Below are positions 23,301 to 34,283 of a stretch of 64,000 bases of DNA, piece after piece. Origin of the DNA: Aphrocallistes beatrix (lineage: Eukaryota; Porifera; Hexactinellida; Sceptrulophora; Aphrocallistidae); assembly GCA_963281255.1 (NCBI GenBank), contig OY725496.1, forward strand, positions 3,945,723 to 4,009,722, in the 5' to 3' direction. Every line of letters starts with the position of its first letter. Position 1 is the stretch's first letter. Under the pieces are notes generated by a model. The model searched no databases. It worked only from the letters and a program-made list of their open reading frames with translations, and was not told where the DNA came from. The translations under genes were made by a program, and so were the position numbers.

Positions 23301-26300
23301 ATGTCGGAACCTTCAGTACCAGCCTTCAATCTCTGATATTTCTCTTCCAAATCTTGGATACAAAGTATAGTTTTCCTTAAAATATAATATGCGCTGTATT
23401 ACAATTATATTATTCATCTAATTCTCTATTTTGCCATTCTAAATGCACAATGCTTAAGCAGTTTGTGTGTCTATCCAGGCCTCAGATTGCAGACCGATAT
23501 TACCAAGCACTCTATAGCAAAATATTTGATAGAGAGATGGTATCAAGCAACAAACATGTAAGTGTTTGGAAGTATAATTTTAAATTTTATTAATTTTTTA
23601 TTGAAATATCTAACTCCTCAGACTATTTTTCTCAATTTGATATTCCGGACATGCAAAGCAGATCCAATGCTGGATAGGAACAAGGTATGTCTCCGTTAAA
23701 CAACCTCATTGCTCTGTTTCTACAATAAATCTATTCTACAGGGTTTTGTTAAGAGACTTTTGCAATCTACTGTATTCCACCGATCCAACTATTCCTGTGG
23801 AATTCTCTATCTTCTTGAAAAAGTAATTTACAATTACTTTCTTCAATTTCACCGATGGCTTTTACTACATGGGCTATCTCCTTAGTTATTTCAGAGTAAC
23901 ATTTCTCTCTCTTCACTCATCACTGAGTCTATAGCTGGAGACTCAGAAGAGGAGACATTTAGAGATCTGGACTCGTCTGGAGAAGAAAATCAGGAATGTG
24001 AACCTCCAAAAGTTCCTCGTTATGAGTTACGTACTCGGAACCCTCTCTACTGTAGAGCAGGCTACTCCTGTCTTTGGGAAATCTCCCTAGTATGTTCCCT
24101 GTAGTATCAACTCACGTTGTGATGCTAGTTGCATTTATATGTACCTTTCAGAATTTATCTTCTTTTAGCTTGAAAAACATTTTCATCCATCTGTAAGATC
24201 TTTCGCTACACAGCTTCGTTTGGTAAGCTTAGAATTATCCAATAGCGAATAGTTTGTTGGTATAACGCGTATTTTCAATTTTTCTAGTGCATCAAATCAG
24301 ATTATGAAGGTGATCCTCTCGAGAGTTTCAGTGTTATCAGGTGACAAATCAGATGGATGCATTATTTCCGCCGTGTTTCAACTCATTTGAATAATTTCTT
24401 TAGATTCCTTGATAAATTTGTTTACAAAACCCCGAAGAAAAGACCACAAGGTAAAGCCTATTATTTACGAAAAAAATGTTTGAACATAAAACATGAATAA
24501 AAAACAGGCACGAAAAAATATGAAAACCACGCACAAAATGTATTATCATCTATAATTCCCTTTTAGGTCAAGGTATCTCTCTAATGCAGGCAAGTTTCAA
24601 ATGTTCTATGATAATTCCCATAATTCCCATTAAAATCGTAGTGAAATTTTAAGCTTTTTATATATACACGTGGATCAGGATTAGCTCTCCAAATCATTCG
24701 AACTTGATCACACTTAATTACCATATTACATTGATGAGGATATTTGATTAGTGACGTAGTATATATCCCTCTTATTGCGTCTATCCATGGAGACACATCG
24801 AACTCCTCAGCAGAATAACTTAATGATGTAACTTTATGAGTTCTTTTTTTAGAAATCAAAATCCAAGGAAAGAGCCAACAAAATGCCAGGTATCTTTTGT
24901 TCTTAAAATTTAATCCTTAAATTAGTTAGATCTAATTTAGAAATTCCTAAAAATATAACTGATGATCTCATACATCACATTTTCATCTTGCTATCCTACA
25001 CCATATCAATAGATCCCTTCTCCTCTCTCTCTTTCTCTCTAGTCAACTCCGCTGCTTTCTTGAGTCTGAAGCCTGACAGCGTCCCTGAAGACGAGCTATT
25101 CTACTACCAGTATGTACAGCCGTGTTATTAATAGCGATGCATTGAGTTTACTTGGCTCCGCACATGAGCGCATGTATTTAATGAAGCTGTTTCTTCGCTG
25201 TGTACTCACTTCATTTGAACTTTCCAGTTGACTACATTAATGGGGCCTTTAATTATTTTCAACCAAATTGCCAGGTATTTCAAGCTGCAAGAGCACAAGC
25301 TTAACAAGAAGAAGAAGCAGGACAGCACTGGTTAGTGACTTTGTTTAGAAGATTATTAGCAGAATCAACTTACGTACATGTGCATATTTAGACAAGTTGC
25401 TGCCTTCAGATGGCGAGGATGTTGAAGAGTCTAAAGAATCGGCTCTGAATTTTATGAGGTACTTATTTTATCAGTATTTATTCTTAGCTATTAGTGGCGT
25501 GTAATGTCTTGGATTAATTGATTTCTCTTCTTAGTTTGGTTCATTTTGAGGGCTACCCCAATCAATTTTTCTTTTCCTTTTTAAATTTTGAACTAGTAAA
25601 TTGTTTGCAAGCAAGAGAAACGTATTTGCGTATCTACCCCTTGATCACCTACCACCACCGAATCTAATAGCAGCATAGTAATTATATAATAATGCTACTT
25701 GTAGTTTGTGCCCAGGAATCCCTTTGACTGAGAATATTTGCCAATTATTTAGATTAATTACTTAATTTAGCGATATCAAACAGAAGATTAAGAAGAATAA
25801 GCGGAATAAAAGAGAGTATGAAGGGAGCTCTTCCAGCGATTCAGATCTAGAATTCAGTAAGTTTTAGTAATTTATTAGAGTTCAGTGTATACATACTATT
25901 GACTCAATACAGTGGTGTTCGCTTAATAGCAAGTCGATTTTAGCTCGAAATTTGCTTGCTAATAAGCGAACTTGCTATAATAGAGAAACGAAATTAACAT
26001 AATAAGCACGCTTGGGACCTGAAAATAACTTGCTAATAGACGAATATTGCTATTAGAGCAATTGCTAATAAGCAAACACCACTGTATATTTGTTTTGGAC
26101 GATGTCGTAAAAGTAGACGTAGTATTCCTTCTGCTATTTCCGAAAATACTATCAGCAATCAACTGAAATCATTTGAAATCATAGTATGTTACGAATTCTA
26201 AGCTGAGAAGCGAAATTGTGCAAATATGTATAACATCCATACCTGCATATCAACCCTTGATAGAAGATATTAATTTCCATTATAATTCCATTTAAGATTT

Positions 26301-27061
26301 CTCTGTTGACATATTTTACTGATTCCCTCGGCTCTCCATATGTTAATCTCCTACGAGTATTGTAGGGTTTATGTATATTTTGTTATCAACTATTCTCCAT
26401 CAACATCTATCTATGCAGCCTGCAGTTCAATAGTTACACTGTAAAGTTGGCGTATAATACACTAAAATCTTGCTCTCCCCTTTGTTTATCTAGCAAAGAT
26501 CAACAGCCTCTAAGCTCCCAATCCTTTATTTCGTTTTCTTTCCTTGATAGATGATTCAGACATTGTTAGCTCCGGAGACGAGTTCCTAGAGGGAGGTTTC
26601 AATAAAGAGAAATATGAGAAGATGCTTATACAGGAAGCGAACAGTGATGAAGAGAAGTAGGGAACTTATTTTATTTACTGAGAACTTTAGCATATCAAAA
26701 ATGTTTAATTACACTACAACCGTATTTTCAAATAGGTCAACAGAAAATCCTGAATTCGATTCAAGTCTTTTTGCAGCTGCAGATGAGGTTATTGTTATTT
26801 GCAGTTTTAGGTGTCCTTCTGTTTACGACTATTCTATAACCGGCATCTATTATCTAGTTTTCACACTTGATTGAAGAAGGAATCAGTGAAGATACTGAAT
26901 ACAAAAAGAAGAACAAGAAGCGACTAAAAATATCGTTTAAACCTAGGGAAAACAAAAGTAGGAAACCTTTATCCAAACTCGAACATTCACCAAAGAAAAA
27001 GCCAAACAAATTCCTCAGAAAACATAAATTTGGAAAACCTCTCAAATCTCGAAAGAATTGA
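17363..27061 (+). CDS. CEBPZ: CCAAT/enhancer-binding protein zeta (NOC1/Mak21 homologue), 30 exons
   Basis: Noc1/Mak21 proteins act in the nucleolus in early 60S assembly. Exons: 17363-17440, 17522-17800, 18401-18518, 18613-18713, 19237-19324, 20682-20746, 20841-20957, 21202-21247, 21573-21616, 21685-21769, 22523-22607, 22941-23037, 23102-23186, 23247-23364, 23479-23557, 23622-23684, 23742-23822, 23895-24089, 24169-24222, 24288-24340, 24404-24450, 24567-24589, 24853-24889, 25043-25109, 25275-25330, 25392-25458, 25771-25856, 26551-26656, 26736-26787, 26858-27061. Total 2676 nt, 891 residues (human 1054). Family strings include SDHEWIQNILVTGTLSDK, TLLPDRKLKTFGE, SGVQRAYPFSN, IGTLFKVVHV, IADRYYQALY and LEKHFHPSV. 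The end is acidic then Lys-rich (nucleolar-type). Intron 22 has a GC donor. Several introns carry MITEs. Confidence 0.92.
17831..18050. repeat. Long-inverted-repeat element in CEBPZ intron 2
   Basis: The left arm (17831 to about 17900) and right arm (about 17980 to 18050) are inverted copies over some 65 bp, with blocks AATGAGGTTGAATTT and AAATTCAACCTCATT and the outer pair TGCAGAGG and CCTCTGCG. No coding frame. Target duplication unclear. Confidence 0.55.
19404..19573. repeat. CAGT-ended MITE, family D, in CEBPZ intron 5
   Basis: Starts CAGTCAGGGTCGCTTATTG and ends with the inverse, AGCGACCCTGACTG, followed by TA. Inside, TTAATAAAG, ATTAAGCGAAC and similar pieces repeat the terminal theme. 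The left TA is altered. It has the same layout as families A, B and C here. Confidence 0.65.
19906..20008. repeat. Short inverted-repeat element in CEBPZ intron 5
   Basis: TAGAATGCCCA at 19910-19920 matches the inverse TGGGCATTCTA at about 19993-20003, enclosing about 100 bp with an inner GGGGACACAGTGTCCCC palindrome. The flanks read TTTA and GTTA, so a TTA-type duplication is possible. Confidence 0.5.
20278..20376. repeat. CAGT-ended MITE, family B, in CEBPZ intron 5
   Basis: CAGTGGAATTCGCTTATTAG at the left is matched exactly in inverse at the right, with TA on both sides. The 99-bp inside repeats TTATTAGCAAC. It is a shorter relative of the 165-bp copy at 38188-38352. Confidence 0.85.
21852..22430. 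mobile_element. Non-autonomous hAT-type element in CEBPZ intron 10
   Basis: CAGGGGTTCTTAAAC at the left and its inverse, GTTTAAGAACCCCTG, at the right bound 579 bp. They are flanked by an exact 8-bp direct duplication TCCTAGAG (21844-21851 and 22431-22438). The 8-bp duplication and CAGGGGTTCT ends are typical of hAT transposons. Contains a C homopolymer near 21885. No transposase frame. Confidence 0.9.
25910..26084. repeat. CAGT-ended MITE, family C, in CEBPZ intron 27
   Basis: CAGTGGTGTTCGCTTAATAG at the left matches the inverse of TTAGCAAA-type sequence ending ACACCACTG at the right. TA lies on both sides; 175 bp. TAATA(G/A)GCAA motifs recur inside. Confidence 0.8.
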
Positions 27062-28058
27062 TGCTTTTAAGAATACTTCTGATGATGGAACTAGTTCAAA
27101 GTGGTCTTTTGTGGTAGCATTTCTCACCTCACTCACTAACCGCGAATCAAACCCATTCCTTTCTTAGCAGCACTCTCTCCTAAATGTTTTGACATTTCTT
27201 ATTTCTAGTCCATTTAGTGTCGAGTTCAATTACAGCTAGTTTAATACTTATATATCATTTTATTTTGTTATAATAGATTGGGATTACTCGCCTTTTTTCG
27301 CTCTTTACCATTTCTATTATGCGCTTTAGTGCATTTAGCATTTACGTAGTTCGTTGTTTTGTTGTTTTTTGGATTTTTGTGCACTATGTTAGTATCGGTA
27401 GTAGGGCCCATCATTAACAAGGCTAAACCTGGTGCAGAGTCTGAAGTCTAAAGAGTAAATTCATTCTCGCTTGCGACTATCCCTTGTTCTCGTTTGTCGT
27501 TCATAATCAAATACCTCGACTCGTATTCATGATTGCCCATATTACACTACCGTCATAATTTTGATTCAAATTGAAAGTTTTCATTCAAAATTCACAAGTA
27601 TAGGTTTGTACATATTTCATATTGTTTTAATTTTTTCCAGTTCAGCCAAATTGTGTTGAGAATTAATTGACTTTTAGCACTGTTCAGACCATTTTCTAAA
27701 ATATTATTTGTTTAAATCCTTCAAGGATGAAGGAGTGCAGCTTCACTGATATTCTCTCAATCTACAATCCTATGTAATTTTTCTAGAATCGAATTAGATC
27801 GTTGCTAAGTTTGCTTACAGTGAATATCATTACATAGATCTAGACAGACGTTTCCAAAATCGAACTTTTTTAGCGAAATTTATTACTTTTGGGTTTTAGA
27901 AGTACAAGAGCGCTTTGCTCGATTGCGTTCTGTCTTCGGCTTCTTCCAGTTACCTGAGTTTGAAAATTAATTAATAATTATGATATCCCGTGACCTACGT
28001 TATAATAATATTATAACGTAGGTCACGGATATCCTTATTATTCTTAGTATCAAATTAA
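27062..28058. other. Intergenic, CEBPZ to golgin
   Basis: No gene is seen in about 1 kb. The last 80 bases contain the palindrome annotated at 27982-28033 and should contain the golgin promoter or 5' UTR. Confidence 0.4.
27982..28033. repeat. Near-perfect 52-bp palindrome upstream of golgin
   Basis: GTGACCTACGTTATAAT on the left is mirrored by ATTATAACGTAGGTCAC on the right; outer GATATC on both sides. There is a single one-base insertion (an extra C on the left). It lies 25 bp before the golgin ATG, so it would be in the promoter or in the 5' UTR, where it would fold into a strong hairpin. Confidence 0.85.
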
Positions 28059-31013
28059 ATGCTTCAAAAAGTGAAGGACCAATTCAACAGTGTGGATGCA
28101 AGCTCTCTGAAGAAATCTATTTCTGGCTACCTAGGTGATTCTCCCTCCAATCAACTGCAAGGAGACATGTCAGATGTAGACTCGGTCTCCAGCGAGAAAA
28201 CTCCATCCATCACGGAGCTAAGCGAGACGTCGGACCCAGATCTCTCCAGAGGGAAGCCTCGCTCTCGTCGATCAGGAGCAGAGAAGGAATATGAATCTCG
28301 CCTGCTGGAACAAGTAAAGCTGAAGAACAGGTTGGCCGATATGCTGGAGCAACAGCAAGACAAATCTAAAGCGGAGAATAGAGAGATTCGACGGAGTTTC
28401 GAATTGAAACTTCAAGAGCAACACGCTAACCTGAGTGAAGATATTAACAAGAAGGGGAAACTCCTAGAGAAATCTAAGGTAGTGATACAGGAGTTGGACA
28501 AGAATGTACAGAAGCTCCAGCGAGGTAATGAAATGGAGTCAGTACAGCATGCATTGGAATTGGAGAAAAAGGATAGAGAAGCTAATGAGCTAAGAGCAAA
28601 GATAAAAGAAATTGAAAACGAGCGCCAACAGATCAGAACGCAGCTGGAGACAACTGTCACACAACACGAGTCTATGAGTAACCAAATGAAAGCTATGAAA
28701 GAGGCTAATGCTAACCAATCGAGCGAGCTAACGAGACTGCATGACGTCATGCAGAACTCTACAGATAAAGGTGGTGAGTCAGAGAACAGGTGGCAACAGC
28801 TGCTGGAGCAAATAACACGAGAGAGAGATGAGAGTAAACAGGAGTGCGTTTCTCTGCAAAAGCGAGAGGAAGAGGCTAGGAAAGAATTGTCTGAGAGAAG
28901 CAGGAGCTTGGAGAGTACCGTCCAGTCCCTGGAGACAGAACTGAGTAAGTGTGGGACAACAATAGGAAAGTTAGAAGCAGAGCGGGATAGAATCAGTCAT
29001 GAATTGAATAGTCAAGTATCTGCATTGAATCGGGAGGTAAGTGAGGGGAAGGAAAGGCTAAAGAAGAGAGAGGAAGAGAGCAGAGAAGAAATATCTGTCG
29101 TGGAGAAGACTGTGGTAGAGATAAAGCAGTTGCTGCAAGTTAAGGAGCAGGAAATCGTCCGAATGAGTGGTGAGGGAGAGAGACAGAAGTTACAAATATC
29201 TAAGTTACAAAAGGACAATGAGAGAAACCTGCAGGAATTTAAATCCAGTCTACAGGAAGAGAAAGTAGATGGAGATGAGTTGCGAACACTCATCGAGCAA
29301 GTCAAGCTAGAAAAGGCACAGGAGTTGGAGTCTCTCTACTCTACTCACGATGAAGAAAAGCAGGTTTTGATCGACCAGAACTCCGATCTTAAGAAACAGC
29401 TGACTGATACTACGGATCAGCTGGCGGGTGTCACATCGAGTAGCATGTCCACGCAGCAGAAACACAGGACTGAGATGGTGAAGCTGGGGAAGGAAAAGGC
29501 GGGCTTAGAGGAACAGGTGCTGAAAGCTAAGTCTGAGAGGGCCGAACTACAACAGAAGTGTCTGGAGATGGAAAAGGCACTAAAGCAGCACAAGACAGGG
29601 GAAGAGGGGTACAAGACTCAGTTTGAGGAGGTGAGAGTCCGCTACGATAACCTCCAGGGGCAGTACAGCCGGGACGTAGAGCGTCTAGAGATGAGAGTCG
29701 AGCTGCTGAACGAACAGCTGACTGTGTGTAAGAGGGACGGTCAGGATAGAGAAGTTGACCTCCAGACTCAGCTGACTCTATCCAGGCAGCAGAAGGAGCA
29801 GGAGCGGTTGGAGATGAGCCAGTCTGCAGAAGGGCTGAACAACCAGATCACGATTCTAGACCAGACGGTAGTCAGCATTTCTGACAGGTGCGAACAGCTG
29901 ACTACTCAGCTGGAGGAGGAGAAGGGGATGAGGAAGCAGGTAGAGGACAGTCTGCAGGATGAGATCGAACGGCTGGGATTTCAGCTCCGTGAAAGAGAAG
30001 AGAAAGTAAGCCAGGCCTCCTCAGCTAAAGATGATGTCCAGAGGCAGCTAGACACTGCGAAACAGATGATAGCGGATAAGAACGACAATCTCAAAATAGC
30101 TCTGCAAGAGAAGAGCACACTATACGCAGGGCGAGAAGAGCTGGAACGAAAACTGAAAGAAAGTGTTGCTCAGTGCGAAGATCTCTCTCGACTTAGAGAC
30201 CAGATGAACAGGGAAATGGGCACATTCCAATCTCAACTTCAATCTTTACTGTCTAGTCTACTCGAGGGGACTGAGGGGTTGAGGGGACAGATGTCTGACA
30301 GGATTAGCGGAGTTAGCTTGAAGTTGAGTGGATTAGAAGGTGTGGTGGAGAAACTAGGACATGTAAGGGAGGATAATGGGTCTCTTACAAATGAGTTAAT
30401 GCGACTACAAGCTGAGAACAGCGACCACCTCGAAAAATTGCAGAAGAAATCTCTTGAAATCAAACAACTCCAGCAGCGACAGACCGACTTGAAGAAAGTT
30501 ATCTCTCGAGAACTGAAAATGCAGTCAAGTCAGTCTGAGCTGAGTTTTCAAGAAGAGCAGTTGGTTGCTTCTACAGAAGACAACAGCGCTACTGACAGCA
30601 CCCCTCTCCTACCGACTGACTATGTACCACATAACAGTGGTATTATGCAACTCAATGATAACGAGCAGCTGAATAGTGCAATTCTTCCCTTCCAACCAGG
30701 TCTCAGGTCAAACTCAATGCTAACCCTCCCCTCCCTATCTCTATCCCGTAATCCAGAGGACCTGATTGACCTCACTCTCTCTTCACCCATTGGGGAGATC
30801 AACTTCCAGTACCTCCGTAACATCATGCTACAGTACATGTGTTCCAATCCTTCAGAGGCTAAGCAGCTGCACAAGGCGCTATTCACTTTGTTGAACGCCA
30901 GCTCAAGGGAGCAGGCAGCAGTCAATCAGTTCTGGAACTATCGGGAATCCTGGTTCGGGTTCAAAGTACCTCCTAAATTCAGAAGCATAGTCGCCCAGTC
31001 CAATGAGTTATGA
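28059..31013 (+). CDS. GRIP-domain golgin (coiled-coil trans-Golgi tether)
   Basis: The product has 984 residues. A short polar N-terminus includes SLKKSISGYLGD and a Ser/Asp-rich stretch. About 800 residues of Glu/Lys/Gln/Leu coiled coil follow (roughly 85-860), then a linker and a C-terminal GRIP domain at about 912-950. The domain carries INFQYLRNIMLQYMCS, which has the aromatic residue that in GRIP domains contacts the small GTPase ARL1. ARL1-GRIP binding places such proteins at the trans-Golgi, where they capture vesicles. Human GRIP golgins are golgin-97, golgin-245, GCC88 and GCC185. The N-terminus and length match none of them clearly, so no symbol is given. The gene is intronless, despite its length. 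The ATG at 28059 follows a strong palindrome. Confidence 0.88.
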   Translation: MLQKVKDQFNSVDASSLKKSISGYLGDSPSNQLQGDMSDVDSVSSEKTPSITELSETSDPDLSRGKPRSRRSGAEKEYESRLLEQVKLKNRLADMLEQQQDKSKAENREIRRSFELKLQEQHANLSEDINKKGKLLEKSKVVIQELDKNVQKLQRGNEMESVQHALELEKKDREANELRAKIKEIENERQQIRTQLETTVTQHESMSNQMKAMKEANANQSSELTRLHDVMQNSTDKGGESENRWQQLLEQITRERDESKQECVSLQKREEEARKELSERSRSLESTVQSLETELSKCGTTIGKLEAERDRISHELNSQVSALNREVSEGKERLKKREEESREEISVVEKTVVEIKQLLQVKEQEIVRMSGEGERQKLQISKLQKDNERNLQEFKSSLQEEKVDGDELRTLIEQVKLEKAQELESLYSTHDEEKQVLIDQNSDLKKQLTDTTDQLAGVTSSSMSTQQKHRTEMVKLGKEKAGLEEQVLKAKSERAELQQKCLEMEKALKQHKTGEEGYKTQFEEVRVRYDNLQGQYSRDVERLEMRVELLNEQLTVCKRDGQDREVDLQTQLTLSRQQKEQERLEMSQSAEGLNNQITILDQTVVSISDRCEQLTTQLEEEKGMRKQVEDSLQDEIERLGFQLREREEKVSQASSAKDDVQRQLDTAKQMIADKNDNLKIALQEKSTLYAGREELERKLKESVAQCEDLSRLRDQMNREMGTFQSQLQSLLSSLLEGTEGLRGQMSDRISGVSLKLSGLEGVVEKLGHVREDNGSLTNELMRLQAENSDHLEKLQKKSLEIKQLQQRQTDLKKVISRELKMQSSQSELSFQEEQLVASTEDNSATDSTPLLPTDYVPHNSGIMQLNDNEQLNSAILPFQPGLRSNSMLTLPSLSLSRNPEDLIDLTLSSPIGEINFQYLRNIMLQYMCSNPSEAKQLHKALFTLLNASSREQAAVNQFWNYRESWFGFKVPPKFRSIVAQSNEL

Positions 31014-31790
31014 TATTTATATTGGTTTATATGAATTCTTATTACCACTAACTGTTGCATTTCTTTTCATTGATTATGTTTGAAAATAATACAAGTGATA
31101 GATGCTACTGGGTATCTGATACTGCTCACTCTCATTTAGGATTTTTTCTTCATTTTACAAATTTTTATTTGTTGAATGATTTAATACAAGTATATTCTAG
31201 AATGTCTGACAGTATACTCTAATGTCTGGCAAATCCATACTACAGAATTTCTGACATATGCATGCGTCTCTTTAAATTTTTTTTCTAACCAATGCAACTT
31301 AGCAAGCCAATTAGAAAATGTTTAAAATTTCATGCTAGTCTAATAAGGGAAAATGACTAACTAATGCAATCCAATAGAAAATGCATGCATCCGACAGGCA
31401 CAGAGTTAGTATTAATATGACCAATTGATTATACAGTCGACTCCGCTTAATAGGGTCACTGTTTAATCGGGTCAACCGCTTAATCGGGCCACTTTTGGTA
31501 GGACCGGAATAGCTCTCACACATAGAAGCTAATACAAATATTTTCGGTTAATAGGGTTCTCCGCTTAATCGGGGCAAAATGTCCTCTAACCGATGTGACC
31601 CTATTAAGCGGAGTCGACTGTATATGATATTATCTGATACGCGTAGAGCAGAGATATCATATGAATTCAGATTATGGCTATATTAAGTACACATCTATTT
31701 TTAGAACTGACTTCACCATACTTGTATATATTCTCTGGTGACTTATAAGAAGTATTTGAAATATTATTACGCTCTATCTCTTTATCACAA
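31014..31790. other. Intergenic, golgin to RNF14
   Basis: Contains the family A MITE at 31434-31620. Nothing else was recognised. Confidence 0.45.
31434..31620. repeat. TA-flanked MITE, family A (intact ends)
   Basis: CAGTCGACTCCGCTTAATAG at the left is matched exactly by its inverse at the right end, with TA on both sides; 187 bp. TTAATCGGG recurs inside. It is homologous to 23-206. Confidence 0.9.
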
Positions 31791-34283
31791 ATGGACATTG
31801 AAGTTATCCAAGAACAAGACGAAGAGGTAAATATATTATGAATTCACCTTTGAATTGTTAATATTGGATACAATGAATCCTGTATATAACGTTATCACCC
31901 GAGGGACTAGCCAAAAAGGACCGTGATAGCAGATTCTACTGTATTTCATATCGAATCAGCGATTTTATTAATATTTTTTATTAAATTCTACTATTTAAAG
32001 GCTGTGTATTGAATTTTCTAGATTGCCACTCTCAAGTCAATCTTCGAGAATGAAATAACGGAGACGCTGTCTACAGATTCAGATAATTCGAGTGAAAAGA
32101 AGTCTTTGCAGGTACATAATGACATGGATAATATACATGTAGGATGTACAATGCACCCATACATTTATAATCGTCCATTGAACTAGCTGATTGAAATAAT
32201 TCTACTTCTTCCTAGATTAAAATCCCGGTTAATCTGGACTCGCCTATCAAGATGAAACTATTTTTCCACTTCAAACCGGATATTGGTACCGATGGGAGTG
32301 CTACCTCTCCCGTCGACGGGGCATCTCCTACAAATTTTATCACTTCCGAGCACCAGTTCAGTTCCCTCCCTGCCATTCTACTAAATCTCACACTTCCCCT
32401 CGACTACCCGTCGGTGTCTCCCCCCTTGTATACCATAGGGTGCGATTGGATGGACGACTCCCACCACAAACATATCTTCTCGGAGCTGGACACCCTATGG
32501 ACACCAGGGGTAGGTGAGTTTATTCAAACTCCGATCGAATATGATGAAACTCTCTAATGCACTAAATTTCATATACTATCGTCACAGCAATGCTACAAGT
32601 ATTATAGTATTGAATACATCATAAACGCTCTTAACTCGGTGGAATCCATGATGGAGTCCACAGTGTCAGCACAGTACAGTTATAGAAGAGGTAGTCCGTA
32701 AGTAGAGGCTGAGGGGTGATCTACTTGCTGTGTAGGAGTTCTCTTCTCCTGGGTGGACTGGCTCAGCAACAGCCTCCTAGCCAGCTTAACGAACGGCAAG
32801 AATGAGCTGGATCTAGACTCTCTCAGATACACTCACCCCGCCCCAGATCCCCGCGCTACTCGGGAACTCCGCTCCATAGACCAGCTGGTCCCCCTGCTGG
32901 TGCAGCTGGACGCAGAGATGGAAGAGACGCGGTTTCAGGAGTCCGAGCTCACTTGCGAAATCTGTTTCGACTCGAAGAGGGGGCGCGATTTCTACCGGAT
33001 GCTCGGCTGTCCTCACCTGTACTGCAAGGAATGTCTCGACGGGTATTGTCAAATGCATGTGAAGGAGGGAACTGTTCAGAATCTAAAGTAATGCATTTTC
33101 TCTTTATTTATTGGCCGATATTGCCTTTATTTGTTATTTCTTGCGTAGATGTCCTACCAAATCTTGTGACGTGTTGATTCATCCCAGCATAGTATCAGAA
33201 GGTGTGGGGAAAGAGGAGTTTGAGCGTTGGGAACGGCTCTTGTTAGAAGTGAGTCAACCATTTGTAATTCAATTAAATCCATGTAGTACATATCTGAGCA
33301 TATCTGGATGTGTGTAGAGGACGCTTGACATGATGGAAGATATCCAGTATTGTCCGAGATGTCAGTACCCAGCTGAATGTGACTACAAGCAAAAGCAAGC
33401 CCTCTGTGCGGGCTGTTACTTCGTATTCTGCTCAGATTGTCAGTATCCGTGGCATATGGTAAGTTTAAAATAAGAAATTAAGATTAAAATTTCTTTATTC
33501 GGGCGTTATTTAGGGTCCCTGTCTGGACGGAGAGCAAGTGATCCAAGTTGAATTAACTAAACTCAAGAAAGCTAAGATAACTAAAGAAGAATTCCTTATT
33601 AAAACAAAGAAATTAAATGAATTAAAAAGTTCAGAAAAATTTCTGAAAAACACATCCCAGACTTGTCCCAATTGTAAAATACCTATACACAAGTTTGATG
33701 GGTGAGAATTAGAATACATGTACTATAGGTCAGGTCATATTGAGTATATCTAAATTATCATTAAATTGACACCGACCTGATTGGTATTAAAAGTAAATTG
33801 AGAATAATTTCAAACGTTGATTAATTAAGTACAATCATTGTCTAGGTGCAATAAGGTTACTTGCAACCAATGCGGCTCCTCTTTCTGCTACATGTGTGGC
33901 AAGTTAGGTGGCTACGAGCACTTCAGCAGTGGGAAGTGTCAACTTTTCGCATATGGGCAACCTAATGGAGTCCCGATGTATCAATACGATAATATTGTAC
34001 CAGAGGTAACCATCTAAACTTTAAACATTCAAGGTTCTACTACAATAACGTTGTTAATTTCTTCTAGCGTTATAACCGAATGCAAAACGAGATTGAGAGA
34101 GTGGGTGGAAAGGTTGAGCAGATGAACTGTCTCTCTTGTCGTCAGATGAACGCCAAGATCGGTAACAACAATCACATACGTTGCTGGGCATGCAACGCTC
34201 ATAATTGTTTCTCTTGCAAATCTCGAATAATCGGTCCTGTGGGACAACATTACAGTGGATCAAAATGCCCTCAGCACTCCTGA
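31791..34283 (+). CDS. RNF14: RNF14-like RBR E3 ubiquitin ligase with an extra C-terminal Cys/His module, 10 exons
   Basis: RBR ligases pass ubiquitin through a RING2 cysteine. Exons: 31791-31826, 32022-32111, 32216-32509, 32588-32690, 32736-33087, 33149-33248, 33318-33458, 33514-33701, 33846-34005, 34068-34283; 1680 nt, 559 residues (human 474). An N-terminal RWD domain is followed by RING1 (LTCEICFDSK, CPHLYCKECL), IBR (YCPRCQYPAECD, FCSDCQYPWHMG), and RING2 (TCPNCKIPIHKFDGC, where the GC cysteine matches the catalytic position). A Lys-rich helix lies between IBR and RING2. After RING2 the last exon adds CLSCRQMNAKIGNNNHIRCW, then HNCFSCKS and HYSGSKCPQHS. This module is absent from human RNF14 but resembles the tail of plant RWD-RBR proteins. 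Confidence 0.88.

Noticed and set aside
32691-32700. Stronger GTAAGT donor for RNF14 exon 4 at 32698
   Set aside because: It would leave phase 2 and break the frame of exon 5; the weaker donor at 32691 keeps VLFSWVDWL in frame.
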